From NCBI GenBank assembly GCA_947630555.1, contig CANRIA010000001.1:62001-126000 (forward strand): 64,000 nt of DNA, written 5' to 3'. This stretch comes from an uncultured Clostridia bacterium (lineage in GTDB: Bacteria; Bacillota; Clostridia; Oscillospirales; Ruminococcaceae). Position 1 is the first letter of the stretch, and each line of letters opens with the position of its first letter. A program made the position numbers and the translations under genes. Shown piece by piece: positions 16,455 through 25,814 of this stretch. The notes beneath the pieces were generated by a model. It was not told the DNA's origin and made no database searches. It saw only the letters and a list, made by a program, of their open reading frames with translations.

Positions 16455-19112
16455 ATGCTGAAAATGAAAGATATTTCAGGAACATGGGAGTTTGCCTTTG
16501 ACAAGAGCGGCGGATATCACGATACTATATCTATGCCGAACACTACCTCTCACGCAAAAAAAGGAAAGAAAAATGATAAGGCGGAAGAAGGTCATCTTAC
16601 CGACATATACGAATACGAGGGAGAAGCGTGGCTGAGAAAGTGCGCGGTGCTTGAAAAGTGCGAGGGCAAGGCGCATATCTTTCTTGAACGGACGAGGATA
16701 ACTAAACTTTACATAGACGGCAAATTTTTGGGTATGCAGGACAGCCTTTGCACACCGCACATTTATGATGTTACGCCCTTTTGTGACGGCGAAGTGCACG
16801 AGATAGAAATTTGCCTTTCAAACGTGGGCTACAAAACAAAGGGCGGTCACATGACCTCTCCTGACACGCAGACCAACTGGCTGGGCATTACGGGTCGCAT
16901 GGAGATAATATACAGCGGAAGGTCGTATGCCGAAAATGTGCGTATACTGGGCGACATTGAAAGCGGCAGTATTACGGCAAATTTTGACCTTTGTGGCGAA
17001 GATACCGACAATATATCTGTGTACGCTTGCGGCTGTGAAAATAAATACACAGCAAGCATAACTAAAGAGGGCAACCGTGTTTCGGCAGTTATGGCTATAG
17101 GCGGTGAAGCTAGGCTTTGGAGCGAATTTTCGCCGTTTTTATATGATGTTGTTATAGATATAAGCGGCGATCGCATTACCAAAAAGGCAGGCATAAGAAA
17201 GCTTTCGTGCCAAGACGGCAAGTTTTTGATAAACGGCAAAAAGACCTTTCTGCGCGGCAAGCACGACGGCATGATATTCCCTCTGACGGGGTACGCGCCG
17301 ACCGACACCGAAAGCTGGCTGAGGCACATGAAAACGGCGCAGCAATACGGCATAAACCACTACCGCTTTCACACATGCTGCCCACCCGAAGCGGCGTTTG
17401 AGGCGGCTGACATACTCGGCATTTACTTAGAGCCCGAACTGCCTTTTTGGGGCACTGTGGCGGCAAAAGGCGAGGACGGCTATAATGAGGAGGAGCAGCA
17501 GTACCTTATTGAAGAGGGCAAGCGGATTCTCACGCAGTTTGGCGACCACCCTTCGTTTTGCATGATGTCAATGGGCAACGAGCTGTGGGGCAGCCCCGAA
17601 CGGATAAACGAGATAATGGGAATACTGAAAAAGCACGATAGCAGACCGCTTTACACGCAGGGGTCGAACAATTTTCAGTTCTTTCCTTGCGAAGTAGAAA
17701 ACGACGACTTTTTTGTGGGCGTGCGGCTTTCTAAAACGCGGCTGATAAGGGGTTCGTATGCTATGTGTGATGCTCCGCTGGGTCACGTTCAGACGGATAT
17801 GCCGAGCACTTTGAAAGATTATGACACCGTTATAAGCGGCTCTGCGGCGGAAGGCGAGAGCAAGGGCGGCAAGATAAGCATACAATACGGCACGGGCGTT
17901 AAGGAAGTTGATGCGACGGGTATGCAGGGCGGTTTTCAGCCCAAAACACCTATAGTTACGCACGAGATAGGTCAGTACGAGACTTTCCCGAATTTTGGTG
18001 AGATCGAGAAATACACGGGTTCTTTAAAGCCGCGCAATTTTGAGATATTCAGAAAACGCCTTGAGGAAAAGGGTCTTTTGCCGTTGGCTGACGACTTTTT
18101 CAAGGCGAGCGGTGCGCTGGCGGCTGACTGCTACAAAGAGGAACTGGAGGCTGTTTTGCGCTCGAAAACGCTGGCAGGCTGCCAGATTCTTGACATACAG
18201 GATTTCAGCGGTCAGGGCACTGCGCTGGTGGGTATGCTGGACGCGTTCATGGACAGCAAGGGGCTTATAACGCCCGAAAAATGGCGCGGTTTCTTCTCAC
18301 GGTGTGTGATACTGGCGCGGTTTGAAAGCTATGTTTATACAGAGGGGCAAAAGTTTTCTGCTATGGTGCAGCTGACGGACTATGGAGACGTATCTCACGA
18401 GGGTGAAAAGCTGTGCTGGCGTTTGGGCAATAGCAGCGGAAGTTTTATCATACCGAAATACAACTGCTATGCTGACATAGGGCGTATAGAGACCACTATT
18501 GACTGCGCCTTAGGCAGCGCGGAGCTTACACTTTGGATAGAAGGCAGTGACATCTGCAACAGCTACAGGCTCAATATTATAAAGGACATACCTAAAATTG
18601 TTACAGGTGGCTGCTGTATTAAAAAAGAGCTTGACGAGGAAGCGATAAGCACGCTGAAAAGCGGCGGCAATGTTTTGATATTTGCGCGACCGCAAGAAGA
18701 AAACAGCATTGAAGGCTTTTACTGCACCGATTTCTGGTGCTACCCGATGTTCAGAAGTATTTCGCAGTCGGTGGGCAAGCCCGTGCCTGTGGGTACTATG
18801 GGGCTGCTTATCGATAATGAGCACCCTGCGCTTGCAAGCTTTAAGTGCGAAAAATTCACCACGCCGCAGTGGTATGGCATTGTTACAAATTCGCGCAGTG
18901 AGATAATTGACGGCAATAGCGGCAATAGTGGCAAGAGGGTAATTGTTCGTACTATTGACAACTTTGAACGCGCACACGACTTAGCGCTTATATATGAATA
19001 CGACCTGTATGACGGCAAGGTGATAGTGTGCGGCTGCGAGCTTGAAGATATGGAAAAAACGCCCGAAGGCAGGGCTTTGGCGGCATCGCTTATTGAGTAC
19101 GCAAGATCATAA
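16455..19112 (+). CDS. Glycoside hydrolase family 2 (beta-galactosidase/glucuronidase-like)
   Basis: Cytoplasmic 885-aa enzyme with no signal peptide. Order: N-terminal sugar-binding jelly roll (about 1-160), immunoglobulin-like domain, TIM barrel (about 250-560) and a long C-terminal extension. Proton donor Glu376 is visible in SMGNELWG, and Glu504 in THEIGQYE is the expected nucleophile. The Arg/His/Cys motif before it (NHYRFHTCCPPEAAFEAADILGI) is typical of GH2. Substrate cannot be assigned; related gut enzymes act on plant or host beta-glycosides. GGAGG lies ten bases before the ATG. No transporter is nearby. Confidence 0.85.
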   Translation: MLKMKDISGTWEFAFDKSGGYHDTISMPNTTSHAKKGKKNDKAEEGHLTDIYEYEGEAWLRKCAVLEKCEGKAHIFLERTRITKLYIDGKFLGMQDSLCTPHIYDVTPFCDGEVHEIEICLSNVGYKTKGGHMTSPDTQTNWLGITGRMEIIYSGRSYAENVRILGDIESGSITANFDLCGEDTDNISVYACGCENKYTASITKEGNRVSAVMAIGGEARLWSEFSPFLYDVVIDISGDRITKKAGIRKLSCQDGKFLINGKKTFLRGKHDGMIFPLTGYAPTDTESWLRHMKTAQQYGINHYRFHTCCPPEAAFEAADILGIYLEPELPFWGTVAAKGEDGYNEEEQQYLIEEGKRILTQFGDHPSFCMMSMGNELWGSPERINEIMGILKKHDSRPLYTQGSNNFQFFPCEVENDDFFVGVRLSKTRLIRGSYAMCDAPLGHVQTDMPSTLKDYDTVISGSAAEGESKGGKISIQYGTGVKEVDATGMQGGFQPKTPIVTHEIGQYETFPNFGEIEKYTGSLKPRNFEIFRKRLEEKGLLPLADDFFKASGALAADCYKEELEAVLRSKTLAGCQILDIQDFSGQGTALVGMLDAFMDSKGLITPEKWRGFFSRCVILARFESYVYTEGQKFSAMVQLTDYGDVSHEGEKLCWRLGNSSGSFIIPKYNCYADIGRIETTIDCALGSAELTLWIEGSDICNSYRLNIIKDIPKIVTGGCCIKKELDEEAISTLKSGGNVLIFARPQEENSIEGFYCTDFWCYPMFRSISQSVGKPVPVGTMGLLIDNEHPALASFKCEKFTTPQWYGIVTNSRSEIIDGNSGNSGKRVIVRTIDNFERAHDLALIYEYDLYDGKVIVCGCELEDMEKTPEGRALAASLIEYARS

Positions 19113-19130
19113 AAAATAAAAAATGGCGCA

Positions 19131-19162
19131 AAAAGCCGCTCCTTTGTGGGGAGTGGCTTTTG
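19131..19162 (+). terminator. Bidirectional intrinsic terminator
   Basis: AAAAGCCGCTCC and GGGAGTGGCTTTT pair around a short loop, between the convergent GH2 and rmuC genes. Confidence 0.85.
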
Positions 19163-19168
19163 TTATAT

Positions 19169-20638
19169 CTATTCACTGTCGTCGCCGTCTGTAAGACCGA
19201 GTATAGCGTTCGCATCAAGCGAATTATCGAGTGTTTCAACGCCTCTTAGGCTGCGGTTTATAGCATTGCTTCTTGTGGTAACAAGCTTTTCAAGATCTTT
19301 GTCAACCTGTTGCAGATGGTTGCGCGCCGAATTGAGCACTGTGCCGAACTCGCCGAATTCTTTCTTTGTGGCTTCAAGAATCTTCCATACCTCGCCGCTC
19401 TTTTTCTGTATTGCAAGTGTGCGGAAGCCCATTCGCAGGCTGTTGAGCATTGCCGCCATGGTGGAAGGCCCTGCGATATTTACCTTATACTCGCGCTGCA
19501 AAACCTCAACAAGACCCAAATTTATTACCTCTGCATACAGCCCCTCAAAAGGCAGAAACATTATTGCAAAGTCGGTGGTATAGGGCGGCTCTATGTATTT
19601 GTTGTGAATGCTTTTTGCGAAATCTTTTATAGCTCTTACAAGTTCGCTGCGCCGCTGGTTCAAAAGCGTGGGGTCGCCGCTTTCATAAGCATCAAGCAAA
19701 TTAGAATACTTATCCTGCGGAAATTTGGAATCTATAGGCAGATAGACATATTCGCCTTTTCCCTCGCCCGGCAGATTTACAGTATAATCGACCTTTTCTC
19801 TGCTGCCCGGCTTTATCGGCTGCTGAGCGCTGTACTGACCGGGTGCAAGTATTTCTTCTAAGATCGCGCCAAGCTGTATCTCGCCGAGCGTGCCCCTTGT
19901 CTTTACATTTGAAAGTACATTTTTAAGGTCGGTAACGCCGCTTGCGACGTTCTTCATCTCGCCAAGACCCTGATGCACCTGCTCCAGTCTTTCGTTTACA
20001 GCCGAGAACGACTGCGTAAGCCTGTCGTTAAGAGTTTTTTGAAGCTTTTCGTTGACGGTATCGTTAATTTTGTCAAGGCTCTCTCGGTTTTCGGTGCGCA
20101 GTTTTTCCATGCTTTCGTTATTTGAAGCACGCACTTTTTCAAGAGATGCAGTAATATCGGTATTTATTTTTGCAAACTGTTCTTCAAGCTTTTGCAGCCG
20201 CGCAGATGTGGTCTCTGTCATTTTGTCAAGACTTTGCTGATTATCCCTGCGCTGCTTTTCAATACTCTCGCTGTTTGACTGTCTTATTTTTTCAAGAGAT
20301 GCCAGCAGTTCTGTGCTTATTCTGTTAAACTCGCTCTCCAGCCTCAGCAGTTTTTCGTTCATGGCTTTCTGCTGCTGCTCCTGAGATGCTCGCAGCTCTC
20401 CGCCCAGTTTTGATATGCTGTTTACAACGCTGTCGCTCAGCCTGCTTACGCTGCCCATTATTACGTCGCTTTGCGTTTTATACTCTTTTTCTAAAAGTTC
20501 CGTCTGCCTGCTTACCGACTGAATATCATTTTCAAGCTTATCGGTACTATCGCCCTTGCCCTGCTTTACTAAAACAATTACGAGCAGTATAAGGTTTGCA
20601 ACGCAGCAAACAAGAGCAAGTATTTCTACAATTTCCAT
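19169..20638 (-). CDS. rmuC: RmuC family DNA recombination protein
   Basis: 489 aa. N-terminal membrane anchor (about 4-24), then about 200 residues of coiled coil with repeated blocks EKIRQSNSESIEKQRRDNQQSLDKM / EKVRASNNESMEKLRTENRESLDKI, then the RmuC nuclease-like domain (TRGTLGEIQLGAILEEIL, PIDSKFPQDKY, FLPFEGLYAEV, GPSTMAAML). RmuC limits inversions at short inverted repeats in E. coli, which is of note given the many palindromic repeats in this genome. It follows the DUF4236 gene by 16 bases. Confidence 0.93.
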   Translation of the reverse strand: MEIVEILALVCCVANLILLVIVLVKQGKGDSTDKLENDIQSVSRQTELLEKEYKTQSDVIMGSVSRLSDSVVNSISKLGGELRASQEQQQKAMNEKLLRLESEFNRISTELLASLEKIRQSNSESIEKQRRDNQQSLDKMTETTSARLQKLEEQFAKINTDITASLEKVRASNNESMEKLRTENRESLDKINDTVNEKLQKTLNDRLTQSFSAVNERLEQVHQGLGEMKNVASGVTDLKNVLSNVKTRGTLGEIQLGAILEEILAPGQYSAQQPIKPGSREKVDYTVNLPGEGKGEYVYLPIDSKFPQDKYSNLLDAYESGDPTLLNQRRSELVRAIKDFAKSIHNKYIEPPYTTDFAIMFLPFEGLYAEVINLGLVEVLQREYKVNIAGPSTMAAMLNSLRMGFRTLAIQKKSGEVWKILEATKKEFGEFGTVLNSARNHLQQVDKDLEKLVTTRSNAINRSLRGVETLDNSLDANAILGLTDGDDSE

Positions 20639-20654
20639 ACCCTTTTCCTTTCAC

Positions 20655-21233
20655 TTACTGTTCAACGTTGACCGTTACGGCATCAGTAGTTTTGCCGTCG
20701 TATGTAATCTTTATTGAAGCCGCGCCTTCTTCAACGCCTTTTACGGTAAAATGCACGGTCTCTGTATACGCCTGTTTGAAGCTTACTTCAACGGCAGAGG
20801 TATTGTCAACGTCAATATCGAAGTCCTTCTCCTTTGCGCCCGACATATCTTTGCCGTCGCACTCAAGAATTATGTTCACCGTTTTGCCTACCGCAACGCT
20901 GTATTCATCTTTGCGCCACTGCATACCGCCGCTTTTGCCGCTGAAAACGCCGAAGTATTTCAGCAGACCGAATATCACGAATATTGCGGCTATTACGGAG
21001 CATATTGCAGAAATAACGACCTTTGACTTACTTCCCTTTTTGCTTTTTGAGCCGCTTGAAGTGGTATACGAAAGCCCCGTGCCCGGTATGCCTATTGTGG
21101 TGGTCTGCCTGCCGCTGGTGCTTACGGTATGGTGCACGCCCTTTGTGCCGACGGTAACGCTCGCGCTCTTTTTGCTCAGGTTCACTCTTGTATTATCGTT
21201 GACCTTTACGCTTTTATGAAAATTAAGTCCCAT
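20655..21233 (-). CDS. DUF4236 domain protein with membrane anchor and Ig-like domain
   Basis: 192 aa from ATG 21233, preceded by AGGAAAGGTG. The N-terminal 55 residues (MGLNFHKSV, NLSKKSASVTVGTKG, TTTIGIPGTGLSYTT) are DUF4236. A membrane helix follows (about 75-97) and then an exported Ig-like (BIG2-type) beta domain ending in DAVTVNVEQ. A longer frame to 21365 would run through the promoter and is rejected. It is the first gene of a pair with rmuC. Function unknown. Confidence 0.8.
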   Translation of the reverse strand: MGLNFHKSVKVNDNTRVNLSKKSASVTVGTKGVHHTVSTSGRQTTTIGIPGTGLSYTTSSGSKSKKGSKSKVVISAICSVIAAIFVIFGLLKYFGVFSGKSGGMQWRKDEYSVAVGKTVNIILECDGKDMSGAKEKDFDIDVDNTSAVEVSFKQAYTETVHFTVKGVEEGAASIKITYDGKTTDAVTVNVEQ

Positions 21234-21279
21234 GTTTTTCACCTTTCCTGTCGGGTATGTTTTTCTATACATATATAAT

Positions 21280-21308
21280 AGTATAACACAAAACACAGCA
21301 AACGTCAA
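21280..21308 (-). promoter_or_regulatory. Sigma-A promoter of the DUF4236-rmuC pair
   Basis: Minus strand TTGACG (21303-21308), 17 bp, TATACT (21280-21285). Confidence 0.75.
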
Positions 21309-21573
21309 GCGTTTACTGTGTAAAAGAACTCCCCACAAAGCGCATCGACAAAGTCGATGCTTCACGGGGGCACCCCGAACTGGTTCCCCCGTGTTCCCCC
21401 TCTGGCGTCGGCTCCGTTACCCTCACGCTAAAAAATTCCCATCAAGATGTTCATTTTTTAGCTGCGCCGACAGCGGTGTAAAATTCGAGAAATAAATTCC
21501 CGAATTTTACCTTAATTATTTCAGTCTTAGCTAAAGACTGAAGCTATCACAAAAGGCACGCATAAAAGAGTGG
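21309..21573. other. Gene-free stretch with three hairpins
   Basis: Holds GCTAAAAAA/TTTTTTAGC (21427-21462), GTAAAATTCG...CGAATTTTAC (21478-21510, one mismatch) and TTCAGTCTT/AAGACTGAA (21520-21542). The last two are placed to end tadA transcription but lack a good T tract on the minus strand. No gene seen. Confidence 0.6.
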
Positions 21574-22029
21574 TCATTTGCTCCGCAGGGTCTTAAAAAA
21601 ATCTGAAAGAATATCAGCGCACTCTTTCTGCATAATGCCGCCGGTGACCTGCGGTTTATGGTTATAGGGCAGCTCAAACAGATCTATCACGCTTTCGCAC
21701 GAGCCTGCTTTTTTATCATACGCGCCAAACACCACGCGCTCAATGCGCGAATTTATTATTGCACCGCAGCACATAGGGCAGGGCTCTAAGGTCACGAACA
21801 TTTCGCAGTCAATAAGCCGCCAGCCGCCAAGTGTCTTGCTTGCCTCATTTATTGCAATTATTTCGGCATGGGCAAGGGGGCTTTTGCCGCTCTCGCGCAG
21901 GTTATAGCCCTCCCCCACTATCTCACCGCTAGACTTTTTGACCACCACTGCGCCAACAGGCACTTCGCCAAGTGCGGCGGCTTTTTTGGCAAGCTCTACC
22001 GCGCGCGACATATACTCCTCGTCAGTCAT
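21574..22029 (-). CDS. tadA: tRNA-specific adenosine deaminase TadA
   Basis: Converts adenosine 34 to inosine in tRNA-Arg(ACG), needed to read CGC/CGA. The 151-aa protein has the zinc-deaminase motif HAEIIAI (His ligand and catalytic Glu) and EPCPMCCGAI (two Cys ligands), plus NSRIERVVFGA. It overlaps the end of the upstream AI-2E family permease by eight bases, so the two are translationally coupled. Confidence 0.95.
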   Translation of the reverse strand: MTDEEYMSRAVELAKKAAALGEVPVGAVVVKKSSGEIVGEGYNLRESGKSPLAHAEIIAINEASKTLGGWRLIDCEMFVTLEPCPMCCGAIINSRIERVVFGAYDKKAGSCESVIDLFELPYNHKPQVTGGIMQKECADILSDFFKTLRSK

Positions 22030-23296
22030 TGTCTACCTCGTTCACCTCGTCGGCAGAGGGTATTACCATGCTTTCTAGTATCTCAGGCGTTATAACGGGC
22101 TGTTTGCCGTCAGAGTGATAGATATGCGTAAACGGCACTTTGTATTCTTCGGTAGCGGTGGGCATATTTTTGCTGTGGAGCTTCTTTGCAGTATGCTCTT
22201 TAAGAAGGTCATAAGCCACCGAGCAGGTAGGCACTGCGAGCAGCAGACCCACTACTTTGAAAAGTCCGCCGCCGACAAACAGCGCAACAAGCACCCAGAA
22301 CGTCGGCAGACCGGTTGTTCCGCCAAGTATACGCGGTCCTAAAATATTGCCGTCAAACTGCTGCAAGATAAACACGAATATTACAAAAACAATGCACTTT
22401 TTCGGCTCTACAAAAAGCACCAGCGCCGCCGAGGGTATTGCGCCTATGAACGGGCCGAAGTACGGAATGATATTCGTTATGCCCACGATAACTGCTATCA
22501 GTATATAATAAGGTATCTTGAGCACCCAGCAGCCGAAGAAGCAGATTATGCCGATGATAAGCGAATCTATTATCTTGCCGGTGAGGAAGTTGCCGAAAGT
22601 TTTGTTTGACATTGAAGCGACTTTGAATATTTTCTCGCAGGTGGAGCGCTTGAACAGGGCAATAAACAGCTTTTTGAACTGCGCCTGCAATGTCTCCTTG
22701 CTGATGAGAAGATATATTGAAACGATAAAGCCGAGCACAAAATTCTTTAAAAAGTTTATAAGGCTCCACGCGCCCGATGCAACGTTCATCAGCATGGGCT
22801 GCACTTGGTCGAGCACGGAATTGAGGTTCGCGCTGAAGTCGTCGATCTTGTCGTTTACAAAATTTTCTAGCTTGGGGTTGTCGCTCAGCAGCTTTGCAGA
22901 CCAGTCATACAGCCTGTTGTATACGTCGGAAACGTTATCTACCATTGTTGAAATGCTGTCAATAAATGCAGGTATTACTATATAAAGCAGACCGCCGACA
23001 ACGGCTATAAAAAACATTGATGTGAAAGTTACCGAAACGCCCCTTACAAGCTTGGGGTGCGGCTTTTTTACAACATATTTTTTGAGGAGCTTTTCTATGG
23101 CGTTGAGCAAGGGATTGAGCAAAAATGCTATTGCCAGACCTATAAAAACGGGCATTAGTATTGAAAGTATATTGCCCACAACGCTCGATATTGCGGAGAA
23201 TTTGAATATCGCCACGACCATAAGCATACTTATGGCTATGACAATTATTGCATATACTGCTATTGTATTGTACTTTTTGTTTGAATAAAACTTCAC
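22022..23296 (-). CDS. AI-2E family transporter (PF01594) permease
   Basis: 424 aa with seven to eight membrane helices. The central pattern FGNFLTGKIIDSLIIGIICFFGCWVLKIPYYILIAV followed by NIIPYFGPFIGAIPSA is diagnostic of the family (TqsA/YtvI/PerM). Members include autoinducer-2 exporters and Na+/H+ antiporters; substrate cannot be deduced. The start is ATG 23296; the divergent pcrA gene has its promoter in the shared gap. Confidence 0.9.
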   Translation of the reverse strand: MKFYSNKKYNTIAVYAIIVIAISMLMVVAIFKFSAISSVVGNILSILMPVFIGLAIAFLLNPLLNAIEKLLKKYVVKKPHPKLVRGVSVTFTSMFFIAVVGGLLYIVIPAFIDSISTMVDNVSDVYNRLYDWSAKLLSDNPKLENFVNDKIDDFSANLNSVLDQVQPMLMNVASGAWSLINFLKNFVLGFIVSIYLLISKETLQAQFKKLFIALFKRSTCEKIFKVASMSNKTFGNFLTGKIIDSLIIGIICFFGCWVLKIPYYILIAVIVGITNIIPYFGPFIGAIPSAALVLFVEPKKCIVFVIFVFILQQFDGNILGPRILGGTTGLPTFWVLVALFVGGGLFKVVGLLLAVPTCSVAYDLLKEHTAKKLHSKNMPTATEEYKVPFTHIYHSDGKQPVITPEILESMVIPSADEVNEVDND

Positions 23297-23403
23297 TTGC
23301 GCGCTCCCCTTTTATACATAATAATGCTTCTAAATATATTATAATACATTACAGTAAAAAAAGCTAGTCCCATTTGCAAAAAAATTTAAATTTTTAATGC
23401 GTA

Positions 23404-23432
23404 TTGAAAAATTGACCGAGGCATGTTATAAT
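23404..23432 (+). promoter_or_regulatory. Sigma-A promoter of pcrA
   Basis: TTGAAA (23404-23409), 17 bp, TATAAT (23427-23432). Confidence 0.75.
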
Positions 23433-23465
23433 ATTCTAGGATAAAAAATTAAGGAGTTTTAATAT

Positions 23466-25814
23466 ATGTCAGAATATACAGATTTGAAACAACTGGCGCT
23501 TGAAAAATATTTTTCAAAGATGAACGACAGGCAGCGAGAGGCTGTTTTTCAGGTAAAAGGTGCGGTACTGATACTTGCAGGGGCAGGCAGCGGCAAAACC
23601 ACCGTGCTTGTAAACAGAATTGCCAACATGATATACTTTGGCAACGCATATTACGAGGGCGAGCCGACGGGGTTAAGCGAGAGCGACATGGCTTTTCTCA
23701 GAGGTTTTGCGCACGGAAGTGAGAGCGATAAAAATCGTCTGCGCGGCATTATTGCATACGACTGCGTTGAACCTTGGAACATTCTGGCTATAACTTTTAC
23801 CAACAAGGCTGCAAACGAGCTGAAAACGCGCCTTGCTGATATGCTGGGCGAGGCAGGCAGCGGCATTACCGCGGCGACTTTTCACTCGGCTTGTGTTAGG
23901 ATCTTGCGGCGAGAGTGCGACAAACTGGGCTATCCGAAAAGTTTTACTATATACGATACCGACGACCAGAAGCGGCTGATAAAAGACTGCCTTAGCGACC
24001 TTGGGCTTTCTGACAAGATGTTTCCGCCGCGCTCGGTGATCTCTGAAATATCTTCAAGCAAAGACAAGCTGATAACGCCAAAGCAGTATGAGCAGATGTT
24101 CGGCAATGACTACCGCAAAAAAACGCTCTCAAAGATATATACGCTCTATCAGCAGCGGCTTAAAGCGGCAGGCGCTATGGACTTTGATGACCTTATATGC
24201 AACACTGTAACGCTGTTTGAGCAGTTCCCCGACGTTTTGGCGCACTATCAGAATCTTTACAAATACATACTGGTTGATGAATATCAGGACACGAACATTG
24301 CGCAGTATCGGCTGGTGGCTATGCTGGCGGCAAAGTTTGGCAACCTGTGCGTTGTGGGCGATGACGACCAGAGCATTTACAAGTTCCGCGGCGCGACTAT
24401 TGAGAACATATTGCAGTTTGAGGGGCAGTTTGCAGGCTGCAAGGTGATAAGGCTGGAGCAGAATTACCGCTCAACGCAGAACATTCTCACCTGTGCGAAC
24501 GTTCTTATACAGAACAACAGCGAGCGCAAGGGAAAGAATTTGTGGACATCTATGGGTGACGGCGAAAAGGTATGCGTTTATAAAGCGGCAAACTCGGCAG
24601 GAGAAGCTAAATTTGTTGCCGAAACGGTGCTTGAAAATCTGCGCTTGGGCGGTCACTATGGCGACAATGCCGTTTTATACCGCACTAACGCGCAGTCGAA
24701 CGCTTTGGAACAAGCCATGATAGCAGGCGGCATACCATACAAAATATTTGGCGGCGTGAAGTTTTACGACAGGAAAGAAATTCGCGATATTCTGGCGTAT
24801 CTGCACGTTATTGACAACAATGCCGACATAATGCGTTTTAAGAGGATCGTAAACGAACCGAAGCGGAAGATAGGTGAATCGACAGTCGCGCTGATAGAGC
24901 AGATATGCTCTGACATCGGCGACGACCCGATAACGGTGATGAGGGATTCGCGCGAGCTTGCGCCGCTTGAAAAAAAAGCAAACCTGCTTACCGACCTGGC
25001 GGCAATGTTTGACTATCTTAAAGAGATAAGCGACAGTGTGCCGCTGGAAGAATTGCTTGACGAAGTTATGGAGAAGTCGGGCTACAGGGCTATGCTTTTA
25101 GCGCAGGGTGATGAGGGTCAGACACGGCTTGAAAACATCGAGGAGCTTAAATCGACGATGGTGACGTACTCAGAGCAGGCAGATGAGCCCTCGCTTTCGG
25201 GATTTTTGGAAGAAGTTGCGCTTTACACCGACATTGACGAGCTTGACGGCGATGCAGATTACGTTACGATGATGACGGTGCACTCTGCTAAGGGGCTTGA
25301 ATTTCCTACGGTGTTTGTTGTGGGAATGGAGGATAATTTGTTCCCGTCAAGTCGTTCGGTAGATGAAGGCAATCTTGAAGAAGAGCGGCGGCTTGCATAT
25401 GTTGCGATAACGAGGGCGAAAAACAAGCTGTATCTCACCCACGCGAAAGAGAGGCTGATATACGGCAGTGTGACCTACCCATCTCCCTCGCAGTTTTTGA
25501 ACGAGCTGCCGAAAGAAAACATAGAAAAGCGCGTTGACCCTGCTTTAGAGGCTGCATACGGCGGCGGAAGCATATCGGCAAAGGCGGCACAAAAAACGCC
25601 GCAGATATTCGGCAAGGCGGCTGCCGTGCGCCCACAGCCTGCAAAGCTGACGGAGAGTTTTTCGGCAGGCGACAGGGTATCGCACAAGATATTCGGCGAA
25701 GGCACGGTCATCTCGGCAACGCCCACCGCAGCCGACATAAAGCTGGAGATAGCGTTTGACAAAGTGGGCACGAAAAAGATAATGGCGGCATTCGCGAAAA
25801 TAACTAAGGTGTAA
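23466..25814 (+). CDS. pcrA: ATP-dependent DNA helicase PcrA/UvrD
   Basis: 782-aa superfamily 1A 3'-5' helicase for repair and displacement of RecA and stalled complexes. Motifs in order: Q motif (MNDRQREAV), Walker A (GAGSGKTT), Ia (TFTNKAANELKTR), II (VDEYQDTN), III (GDDDQSIYKFRGA), IV (LEQNYRS), V (TVHSAKGLEFPTVFV), VI (VAITRAK). About 40 extra residues sit between motifs I and Ia. The C-terminal Tudor-like module (SAGDRVSHKIFGEGTV) binds RNA polymerase in Bacillus PcrA. Start after AAGGAG. Confidence 0.96.
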   Translation: MSEYTDLKQLALEKYFSKMNDRQREAVFQVKGAVLILAGAGSGKTTVLVNRIANMIYFGNAYYEGEPTGLSESDMAFLRGFAHGSESDKNRLRGIIAYDCVEPWNILAITFTNKAANELKTRLADMLGEAGSGITAATFHSACVRILRRECDKLGYPKSFTIYDTDDQKRLIKDCLSDLGLSDKMFPPRSVISEISSSKDKLITPKQYEQMFGNDYRKKTLSKIYTLYQQRLKAAGAMDFDDLICNTVTLFEQFPDVLAHYQNLYKYILVDEYQDTNIAQYRLVAMLAAKFGNLCVVGDDDQSIYKFRGATIENILQFEGQFAGCKVIRLEQNYRSTQNILTCANVLIQNNSERKGKNLWTSMGDGEKVCVYKAANSAGEAKFVAETVLENLRLGGHYGDNAVLYRTNAQSNALEQAMIAGGIPYKIFGGVKFYDRKEIRDILAYLHVIDNNADIMRFKRIVNEPKRKIGESTVALIEQICSDIGDDPITVMRDSRELAPLEKKANLLTDLAAMFDYLKEISDSVPLEELLDEVMEKSGYRAMLLAQGDEGQTRLENIEELKSTMVTYSEQADEPSLSGFLEEVALYTDIDELDGDADYVTMMTVHSAKGLEFPTVFVVGMEDNLFPSSRSVDEGNLEEERRLAYVAITRAKNKLYLTHAKERLIYGSVTYPSPSQFLNELPKENIEKRVDPALEAAYGGGSISAKAAQKTPQIFGKAAAVRPQPAKLTESFSAGDRVSHKIFGEGTVISATPTAADIKLEIAFDKVGTKKIMAAFAKITKV

